Shown piece after piece: positions 21,658 through 27,483 of a DNA stretch of 27,483 nucleotides (positions within the stretch are counted from its first letter, which is position 1; every line of letters starts with the position of its first letter). The position numbers were made by a program, and so were the translations under genes. Source of the DNA: JAGIBJ01 sp047604965. Lineage in GTDB: Bacteria; Actinomycetota; Thermoleophilia; Solirubrobacterales; Solirubrobacteraceae. The stretch lies in the NCBI GenBank assembly GCA_047604965.1, contig JASGGQ010000019.1, positions 1 through 27,483 on the forward strand. Reading direction: 5' to 3'. The notes under the pieces were generated by a model. The model saw nothing but the letters and a program-made list of their open reading frames with translations. It was not told where the DNA came from and did not search any database.

Positions 21658-22544
21658 GGTGTGCCCTCCAGCTCGTCGAGGGTGTGTGCAGGAATCTCGG
21701 GCACCGTTTTGCGAGCGAGACGCGCCATCGCGCCGCCCGGACCGATGTCGAAGAAATGACTGGGGCGCAGTGCGGCGAGATCGAGCAGCGTTTCGCGCCA
21801 GCGAACCTGACAGGCGACCAGCTGGCCGATTTCGACTGCGGCATCGGTCGCGCGTTTGGCGGTCAGGCCGCTCCAGTACGGGATGTTGGGTGCGGATAGC
21901 GACGCGGCGCGGATCGCGTCGGTCAGTGGTGCGACGACCGCCTGCATGTAGCTGGAGTGGCTCGGGCCGGTCGTTTCGAGCCTCACGGCGCGAAGGCCCA
22001 GCGTGCGCGCATCGGCAGCCAGGGCACTGAGCGCGTCGGTCGGGCCGACGGCGACGACCTGGTCGGTCGCGTTGTCGTTGGCCAGCTCGGCGCCGTGGCG
22101 GGTCAGCAGGTCGGCGATGTGGTCGTGGACGGTCGGGCCGGAAAGGGCGAGCATCCCGGCGTCGTCCCACGCTGGAGTGCGGCCCTGCTGGAACGCTTGC
22201 CCGCGGTCGGCGGCGAGGTCGATGGTCGCGGCGGCGGTCAGCGCACCGGCTGCGTAGAGCGCGGTGAGTTCGCCCAGCGAATGGCCGGCGACGGCGATCA
22301 CCGGGCCGTAGGTGGCGGCGTGGACCGGTTCGGCGAGCAACGTTTGCGCGCGGCGCACGCGGCCGATGCCGATCGCGACCAGTGCGGCTTGCTGGCGGGC
22401 GTAGTCGGCGAGCGGGTCGTCGAGCGCGCCGGGGCCGAGGCGGGCTTCGTAGGCGGCAGCAAGGTCGTCTCCGGCGGCGCGCACCAGTTCGCCGAGCTCC
22501 CGGGGGAGTTGACCCTGTCCGGGGCAGAGGAGGACGACGCTCAT
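21654..22544 (-). CDS. fabD: Malonyl-CoA:ACP transacylase (FabD-type)
   Basis: This 296-residue enzyme moves malonyl from CoA to acyl carrier protein. It has CPGQGQ at the N-terminus, the nucleophile motif GHSLGE at 87-92 (Ser89), Arg114 in DRGQAFQQ (binds the malonyl carboxylate) and His196 in TTGPSHSSYM. Key residues are intact, so it should accept a dicarboxylic acyl-CoA. The frame runs open for a long way upstream, but ATG 22544 gives the normal start. It follows the ACP gene by 26 bases and overlaps fabH, making an ACP-FabD-FabH operon. Confidence 0.92.
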   Translation of the reverse strand: MSVVLLCPGQGQLPRELGELVRAAGDDLAAAYEARLGPGALDDPLADYARQQAALVAIGIGRVRRAQTLLAEPVHAATYGPVIAVAGHSLGELTALYAAGALTAAATIDLAADRGQAFQQGRTPAWDDAGMLALSGPTVHDHIADLLTRHGAELANDNATDQVVAVGPTDALSALAADARTLGLRAVRLETTGPSHSSYMQAVVAPLTDAIRAASLSAPNIPYWSGLTAKRATDAAVEIGQLVACQVRWRETLLDLAALRPSHFFDIGPGGAMARLARKTVPEIPAHTLDELEGTP

Positions 22545-22570
22545 CGCGGCGGTCGGGCGGGCCAGAAGCC

Positions 22571-22819
22571 TTACAAGCCCGCGCGCCGGAAGACGATGTC
22601 GAGCGCGTCGCCGTAGGTGGTAGCACCACGGAAGTCCGACGGCTTGATGTCGAGCTCGTAGTCGTCGTGCAAGATCTGGCTGAGTTCGACGATGTCGAGG
22701 GAGTCGATGTTGAGCGCTTCGAGCTCCGCGTCCGGGGCGAGCTGCGTGGTGTCCACGTCGAAGGCGGCCAAGGCGCGTTCGATGCGAGCCTGGAGTGCTT
22801 CGCGGGTAAGTTCTGCCAT
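22571..22819 (-). CDS. acpP: Acyl carrier protein
   Basis: This 82-residue acidic four-helix protein has the phosphopantetheine attachment motif DSLD at 39-42 (Ser40), followed by IVELSQIL and a C-terminal helix. It carries the growing acyl chain for the FabD and FabH partners encoded just downstream. The ATG at 22819 has AGGA a short distance upstream. The promoter must lie in the 97 bases shared with the divergent chain-length gene at 22917. It may be a dedicated second ACP, since the genome's main copy cannot be seen here. Confidence 0.92.
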   Translation of the reverse strand: MAELTREALQARIERALAAFDVDTTQLAPDAELEALNIDSLDIVELSQILHDDYELDIKPSDFRGATTYGDALDIVFRRAGL

Positions 22820-22916
22820 TGGGACTGTTCCTCGGGAGCGTGAGGGCGGAGACTGCATGGTACCGGCAGGTGTGTGCGCTGCCGCACGCCCCTGGACGGG
22901 CTGCGAGAATGGCCGC

Positions 22917-24263
22917 GTGCCCCCGTCCGCTGCGCAGGCTCGCCCGTTCCTTACCGCGCTGCGCGACCGCTGGTGGATTGTGGCGCTCTGCACGCTCGCG
23001 GCCGGCTTTGCGGCATATGCGACGGTGCGCCAGCAGCCGGGGCAGTACCAAGCCGGCGCGCTGCTCGGCCTCAAGAACCAATATCTCGATCGCGACCTCT
23101 TTGGGTTGTCGCCGTCGCAAAAGACGACCGAGCAAACGCTGGCCGAGCAGCCGGGGCAACTCGACACGATGACGGCGGTCGTCGCGCTGGCCAAGCGGCT
23201 CGGGTTGCAGCCCGCGACCGACGCTCGGGAGCTGGCGGCCAGCACAAGCGTCGGCCTGGACACGACCTACTACCTGCCGGTCGTGCAGGGGCGTGACCGC
23301 GATGCCAACGAGGCGGCACGGCTGGCGAACACCTTCGCGCGAGTGATCGTCGATCAGCGGCGCGCGCACGACCGGCGGCGGATGCGTGCGGCGCTGACGG
23401 CAACCCAGTCGCGGCTCGATGAGGTGGCGCGCGAGGCGGCGGCATCGCACGACGCACTGCGGCGCCGGCAGCTCAAGATCGAAGTGAACCGGTTGACGGC
23501 GAACCTGATTCGGCTGCGCTTGTTGACGCAGTTCCGGCCGCCAACGATCTCGGTGGCGCGGTGGGCGAAGGTGCCAACGACGCGCACGCGGGCGCCGGCC
23601 GCAACGATCGGCGCCGTGGCCGCATTGTTCGGGGCGATGATGGGCTGTGCGTTGCTGGCCTGGCGTGAGCGGCGGGATCGCCGGCCGCGCGCCGGCCAGG
23701 TGCTGGCCGATTTGCACGCCGCGATCCTGACCGATTTGCCGCGCTCGGCGTTGCTGCCTGGGGCGCGTCCGGCCGGCCCCTACGAGGAGGAGCTTGCGGC
23801 GCTCGATGCCGTGCGGCGGGTGGTGCAGGCCGATCGGCCGCACACGGCGGTAGCGGTGACCGAGGCGGTCACGCTCGGCCGCGCCGGTGCTGCGGCGCGG
23901 TTGCTCGCGGAGACGGCGGCGCAGCGTGGGTCGCGGACGTTGCTGGCATCGAACGATCCACGACTCGCGGAGGGCGAACTGGTCGAGCGGGTGACGGTCG
24001 GCCGCTATCCGGTTGGTGGCGGCGAATCGGCGCGACGGTGGCTGGACCGGCAGCGTGCGGCGTTTGAGCTGGTGATCGTCGATGTCCCCTCGCCGGTCGG
24101 GTCGGCGTCGGCGCTGGAGCTGGCCAGTGCCGCCGATCAGGTGCTGGTGGTGTGGGTCGCCGATTCGGTGACACGCCAACAAATCACGCGGCTCGGGCGG
24201 GTGCTGCGGCGCGCCGACGTGCAGCCGGCCGGCGTCGTGCGGGTCGGGGGTTCGGCAGCGTGA
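22917..24263 (+). CDS. Wzz-like chain-length protein, second paralogue, kinase-like domain without P-loop
   Basis: This 448-residue protein has a transmembrane helix at about 19-37, an extracytoplasmic part with a helical segment (about 150-200), a second helix at about 205-225, and a C-terminal ParA/BY-kinase-like domain. The Walker A site is replaced (EAVTLGRAGAAAR, no Lys-Thr). The Walker B-like FELVIVDVPSP keeps its aspartate, so the domain probably folds but cannot hydrolyse ATP. LDRDLFGLS near the N-terminus matches the paralogue at 17516. I start at GTG 22917, because codons 22857-22916 lack the G/C third-position bias. The stop overlaps the next gene's GTG. Confidence 0.8.
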   Translation: MPPSAAQARPFLTALRDRWWIVALCTLAAGFAAYATVRQQPGQYQAGALLGLKNQYLDRDLFGLSPSQKTTEQTLAEQPGQLDTMTAVVALAKRLGLQPATDARELAASTSVGLDTTYYLPVVQGRDRDANEAARLANTFARVIVDQRRAHDRRRMRAALTATQSRLDEVAREAAASHDALRRRQLKIEVNRLTANLIRLRLLTQFRPPTISVARWAKVPTTRTRAPAATIGAVAALFGAMMGCALLAWRERRDRRPRAGQVLADLHAAILTDLPRSALLPGARPAGPYEEELAALDAVRRVVQADRPHTAVAVTEAVTLGRAGAAARLLAETAAQRGSRTLLASNDPRLAEGELVERVTVGRYPVGGGESARRWLDRQRAAFELVIVDVPSPVGSASALELASAADQVLVVWVADSVTRQQITRLGRVLRRADVQPAGVVRVGGSAA

Positions 24264-25858
24264 CGGCGTTCGGCAAACGGGGCCGCAGACCAGGGGCACG
24301 GCGCGGCAGGCGGCCCCGCCTCTATCTGGCGGCGCGCGTGCGCGATCTGGTGCAGCGGCCGGCGCTCGCACAGCGCTGGCGTGCGCTGCGGATGACCGAC
24401 CTGTGGTTTTCGGGGATCGTGCTGGTGTGGGCGGCGGCGATCGCGGTGCTGGCGGTCGGGCAGCAGTGGCAGCTGCTGGCGACCTTCGTGTGGGTGCCGG
24501 GCTTTGCGATGCTGTTCGCCCAGTGGCCGGCGATCGGCACGGTCGCGCTCTTTGCATTGTGGACCTTCGCGCCCTTCCTGCGGCGGGTACTCGATGTCGT
24601 CGATCCGACCTCCACCGGGCCGGACGTGCTGTCGCTGACGCCGTTCATGGCGACCGTCAGCGTGGCGCTGCTCGCGTGGACGCGGTACCGGCCCGCGCGG
24701 GCGGTGAACCTCTTCGTGGCGGTCGTCGTCGCCGGCTTCGCGATCGGCATCCCCATGGGCCTGACCGCACCCTTCGCGCTGGTGTTCGGGATCTTCGCGT
24801 ACATCTCCGCAATCCTCGGCGTGTACATCGGCTTCGCGAACGGCCGCGACGGCCGCTTTTCGCTGGAGCAGCTGCTGCTGCCGATGGTGCTGCTCAGTTC
24901 GGCGTACGGCGTCTGGCAGGGGATCATCCCCAAGCTCGCGGTGTGGGATCAGACGTGGCTGCTGAAGTCGAACTTCGGCTCGGTCGGCACCAAGGAACTC
25001 CATAACTTCCGGGTCTTTTCGGTGCTCAACAGTCCGTACACCTATGCCTCGCTGGTGGCGACGTATTTGGCGATGCTGTTCGTGTCGCGGCGCGTGACGT
25101 TGCTGCGGATTGTGACGGTCGCGGTCGCGATCGTCGGGATCTTCTTGACGCAGTCGCGTGGCGCGTGGGTGTCGGTCGTCGGCGGCCTGGTGATCATCAC
25201 CTTCTTCACCGGTGGCCGCGCATTGCCACGGCTGGCGGGGCTGGCGCTGATGCTGGTCGGGATGTACCTCGCGCTCGGCAGTTCGCCGGCCGGGCAGCAG
25301 GTGGTGCAGCGCGCCAGTTCGATTAGCCAGGGCACGAACGACAAATCGGGCTCCGATCGCAAGGAGGCGATTTTGACGCTCGGCCCGCAGGCGCTCAGCA
25401 AGCCGCTCGGCGCCGGGATCGGCTCGGTCGGCGCGGCCAGCGATCTCAACCCGAACCCGCCGGCATCACTGGTCGACAACGGCTACCTGATCATGCTCTA
25501 CCAGGTTGGCCCGGCCGGCTTTTTGCTGGTCGGCTTCGGGATCCTGGGGCTGATCTGGGTGGTGCTGCGCGGGACGAGCGTCGCGTCGCGTCGCCCGTTG
25601 TTGCCGTTGCTCGCGCCGATCGGCGTGTTCATTCCGCTGTCGTTGTTCTCCGAAACGCTGTACGGGTTGACCGGGTTCATCTTGTTCTACGCGCTCGGTG
25701 AGGCGCTGGGACGCCGCGCGACCGAGGCGGAGGTGGCGGCTGCCGCTGCGCCACCGGCCGCCGATCAGGTGCGGCTGCGCCAGCCGGTCGCACCACCGCT
25801 CGGCACCGCCCCGCTGACGCCCGCCGGAGCGATCGCCGCCGCCGACCGCCCGCTGTAG
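24260..25858 (+). CDS. O-antigen ligase/polymerase (Wzy-like) membrane protein
   Basis: This 532-residue polytopic protein has about 10-12 helices, a long basic cytoplasmic N-terminus (1-45), and the signature FLTQSRGAWV with a following extracytoplasmic loop typical of the Wzy/WaaL family. Such proteins polymerise lipid-linked repeat units or ligate glycan to an acceptor. In a locus with two Wzz-like proteins, polymerase is the better guess. GTG 24260 overlaps the Wzz-like stop as GTGA. The long loop has SDRKEAI and a later NPPASLVDNGYLIMLYQVG, which is also typical. The C-terminus is an Ala/Pro-rich tail. Confidence 0.87.
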   Translation: MTAFGKRGRRPGARRGRRPRLYLAARVRDLVQRPALAQRWRALRMTDLWFSGIVLVWAAAIAVLAVGQQWQLLATFVWVPGFAMLFAQWPAIGTVALFALWTFAPFLRRVLDVVDPTSTGPDVLSLTPFMATVSVALLAWTRYRPARAVNLFVAVVVAGFAIGIPMGLTAPFALVFGIFAYISAILGVYIGFANGRDGRFSLEQLLLPMVLLSSAYGVWQGIIPKLAVWDQTWLLKSNFGSVGTKELHNFRVFSVLNSPYTYASLVATYLAMLFVSRRVTLLRIVTVAVAIVGIFLTQSRGAWVSVVGGLVIITFFTGGRALPRLAGLALMLVGMYLALGSSPAGQQVVQRASSISQGTNDKSGSDRKEAILTLGPQALSKPLGAGIGSVGAASDLNPNPPASLVDNGYLIMLYQVGPAGFLLVGFGILGLIWVVLRGTSVASRRPLLPLLAPIGVFIPLSLFSETLYGLTGFILFYALGEALGRRATEAEVAAAAAPPAADQVRLRQPVAPPLGTAPLTPAGAIAAADRPL

Positions 25859-25875
25859 GAGCCTCTCACCACTCG

Positions 25876-27111
25876 TTACCGCTGCGCGCGGAAATGCTCG
25901 GCGAGCGTGGCCGCCGAGCGCGCCGGATCGTAGTGCTCGGCGACCTGCGCGGCGGCGGCGGCGGCGAGTCGCTCGCGCAGCGGGCGGTCGTCGAGCAGGC
26001 GCGCCAGCGCGGTCGCCAGCGCGGACGGGTCGTCGGGCGCGACGAGCAGTCCGGTTTCGCCGTCGCGCACCGCTTCGGGCAGCCCGGCGATCGGCGTCGC
26101 GACGACCGCTGCGCCGTACGCCATCGCTTCGAGCAGCGCGACCGGCAGCCCATCGGTGTCGCCATCTCGGGCGGTGCGCGCCGGCAAGGCGAAGATCCAC
26201 GCGCGCGCCAGCGTGGCGTACACCGCCGCCGGTGGCTGGCTGCCGCGCAGCGTCACCTGCTCCCCAACGCCGAGCCGCACGATCTGCGCGCGCAGTTCGT
26301 CGCGCAGCGGACCGTCGCCGATGATCTCCACGCGCACGCCGGTGCGGCCATCGCCAACGAGCCGGGCGACGGCCGCGATCAACGTGTCGACACCTTTCTT
26401 TTCGACGAGCCGGGCGGTGGTGACGATCAGCTGCCGGTCACGCTCCTGCGTCGGCGCCACGGCGGCCGGCCGGTCAACGCCGTTGGTGACCACCAGCAGC
26501 GGCGGGTCGCCGGGGCGACGGGTGCCGAGGGCAGCGGCGATCACGCCGAGCGTGAACTGCGAGTGGCTGATGGCGAAGGCGCAGCGGCGCGTTTTCGCGG
26601 CGAGAAACTGCGGCGAGGTGGCGACCCAGAGGTCGCGGGCGTGGCCGGTGTACGAGGCGGTTCGGCCGGGGCGGCTGAGCATCGCGGCGAGCACGGCGGT
26701 CGTCGCGGGCGTGTTGGCGAAGTGCGCGTGGAGGTGCGGCGCGCGTGCGTGGGTCGCCAGGTGGGCGGCGTAGGGCAGCGCGGCGAGTTGGCGCGGATCG
26801 CGTTCATGGATCGCCCAGCGTGCCGCGAAGGCGAGCGCGCGCGCGGCGCGAACCGGCCGGCGCACTGCGATCCCGAGCAGTTCGAGCGTCATCGCGATCA
26901 CGCCGGTGGCGCCGCGCGGCGGATGGCGCACGGCGGGCAGCAGCGGCGCGGCGGACGGCACCTGCGCGAGCGGCGCTTGCCCGCCGGGCACGAGACTCCA
27001 GATTTCCACCGGCACACCGGCCTGCTGCAACGCCAGCAGCTCGCGCACGACGAAGCTCTCCGAGAGCTTCGGGAAGCTGCGGATCACGTAGCTGACGACC
27101 GGCTGCGTCAC
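25876..27111 (-). CDS. GT4-family glycosyltransferase
   Basis: This 411-residue cytosolic, GT-B fold sugar transferase has an N-terminal acceptor domain with RSFPKLSESFVVREL near residue 10 and LHAHFAN in the middle. The C-terminal donor domain contains VTTARLVEKKGVDTLI, IIGDGPLRDEL and TDGLPVALLEAMAYGAAVVATPIAGLPEAV. The first acidic residue of the usual E-x7-E is Asp. It would transfer a sugar from a nucleotide donor to the growing repeat unit on a lipid carrier. I start at GTG 27111, since the upstream frame overlaps the flippase and has no family sequence. It converges on the polymerase gene with a 17-base gap. Confidence 0.9.
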   Translation of the reverse strand: MTQPVVSYVIRSFPKLSESFVVRELLALQQAGVPVEIWSLVPGGQAPLAQVPSAAPLLPAVRHPPRGATGVIAMTLELLGIAVRRPVRAARALAFAARWAIHERDPRQLAALPYAAHLATHARAPHLHAHFANTPATTAVLAAMLSRPGRTASYTGHARDLWVATSPQFLAAKTRRCAFAISHSQFTLGVIAAALGTRRPGDPPLLVVTNGVDRPAAVAPTQERDRQLIVTTARLVEKKGVDTLIAAVARLVGDGRTGVRVEIIGDGPLRDELRAQIVRLGVGEQVTLRGSQPPAAVYATLARAWIFALPARTARDGDTDGLPVALLEAMAYGAAVVATPIAGLPEAVRDGETGLLVAPDDPSALATALARLLDDRPLRERLAAAAAAQVAEHYDPARSAATLAEHFRAQR

Positions 27112-27190
27112 CCAACCGACCTGCGCCCTCGCCAGTGGGTTGGTCGTCCGTCGCGACTCGCCGGCAAACCAATCCGCCCGGCGCGCCCAC

Positions 27191-27483
27191 TCATCCGGCC
27201 GCCTTCCCCAAGAAGCGCCAGAGATCGAGCGTCGAACGGCGCGCGAAGAGCACGAGGAGGAGGAGGAGCGCCGCGAGTCCGACGGCGCCGGAGAGCAGCG
27301 TCCCGAGCAGCGGCCCGGCGTCGATCGCAGCGGCCGCGCTCCAGCCGGCGGCGGCGGCGCCCGCAGCGGCAATGATCGGGCCGGCGAAGCGCGGGATCGC
27401 GGCTGGGCCGAACACCTCTCGGGCCATCCCGACAGCACTCGCAACAAACACCACGCCGCCGCAAACCAGGCCGATGCCGGCGC
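27191..27483 (-). CDS. C-terminus of a polytopic membrane protein, probably a polysaccharide flippase (partial)
   Basis: Only the last 97 or so residues lie in the window, and the gene continues past 27483. They form at least three hydrophobic helices (GLVCGGVVFVASAVGMAR, FAGPIIAAAGAAAAGWSAAAA, LLSGAVGLAALLLLLVLFA) and end in a short basic tail. That matches the end of Wzx/MOP-type flippases, which move lipid-linked glycan units across the membrane. Position beside a glycosyltransferase and a Wzy-like polymerase supports this. A short C-terminal piece cannot prove it. Confidence 0.6.
   Translation of the reverse strand, partial: AGIGLVCGGVVFVASAVGMAREVFGPAAIPRFAGPIIAAAGAAAAGWSAAAAIDAGPLLGTLLSGAVGLAALLLLLVLFARRSTLDLWRFLGKAAG

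Noticed and set aside
22545..24557. Very long minus-strand frame upstream of FabD
   Set aside because: It is antisense to the second Wzz-like gene and overlaps the ACP gene. Long open frames are common in GC-rich antisense strands.
25894..27375. A 493-codon plus-strand frame opposite the glycosyltransferase
   Set aside because: The minus-strand frame has clear GT4 motifs. The plus-strand translation is low-complexity Arg/Gly.

Overview
The window is a very GC-rich stretch of a bacterial chromosome whose codon third positions are overwhelmingly G or C. Frequent GTG starts, one- to four-base stop/start overlaps (ATGA, GTGA, TGATG), several promoters placed so close to start codons that the mRNAs look leaderless, and a cytochrome c anchored as a lipoprotein suggest a high-GC actinobacterium. 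A deep-branching class such as Thermoleophilia is plausible, but no rRNA or other taxonomic marker was seen, so this is inference. No tRNA, rRNA, CRISPR array or transposase gene was recognised.

Layout. (1) 1-4278: a non-coding leader with a good promoter, then three plus-strand genes: a sigma-factor-like protein and two secreted matrixin-type zinc proteases. Stem-loops sit at or near each gene's 3' end. A small possible gene follows. (2) 4279-5762: an AAA ATPase with a DUF4143-type C-terminus and atypical codon use, preceded by five tandem copies of a 23-bp repeat, next to a terminator for the operon beyond. (3) 5777-10962: respiratory genes: nuoA-B-C-D (complex I) on the minus strand, a four-helix membrane protein, a flavin reductase-like protein and a membrane-anchored cupredoxin-like protein. 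A lipoprotein cytochrome c is transcribed divergently from a 23-bp promoter region. (4) 10996-12300: serS. (5) 12330-16189: a minus-strand run of five genes (cation efflux transporter, GNAT acetyltransferase, LPG-synthase-TM family protein, single-pass membrane protein, 88-aa protein). A TetR regulator lies divergently across a perfect 23-bp-arm palindrome. (6) 16977-17456: a Bcp-type peroxiredoxin. (7) 17516-27483: a surface-polysaccharide locus with two paralogous Wzz-like chain-length proteins whose kinase-like domains are degenerate, a hexapeptide acyltransferase, an SGNH-like protein without its catalytic residues, a Wzy/O-antigen-ligase-type polymerase, a GT4 glycosyltransferase and the C-terminus of a probable flippase. 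Embedded in it on the minus strand is a compact ACP-FabD-FabH module.

How the genes may work together. Complex I, the cytochrome c and the cupredoxin-like protein are electron-transport functions. The polysaccharide genes make a Wzx/Wzy-type assembly line. The ACP, malonyl transferase and ketoacyl synthase could supply acyl groups, either for general lipid synthesis or for acylation of the glycan. The most unusual items are the long palindrome at 16229-16278, the ACP-FabD-FabH insert, the repeat array at 5585-5709, the copper-ligand-free cupredoxin, the catalytically empty SGNH protein and the matrixin pair with oppositely charged tails.
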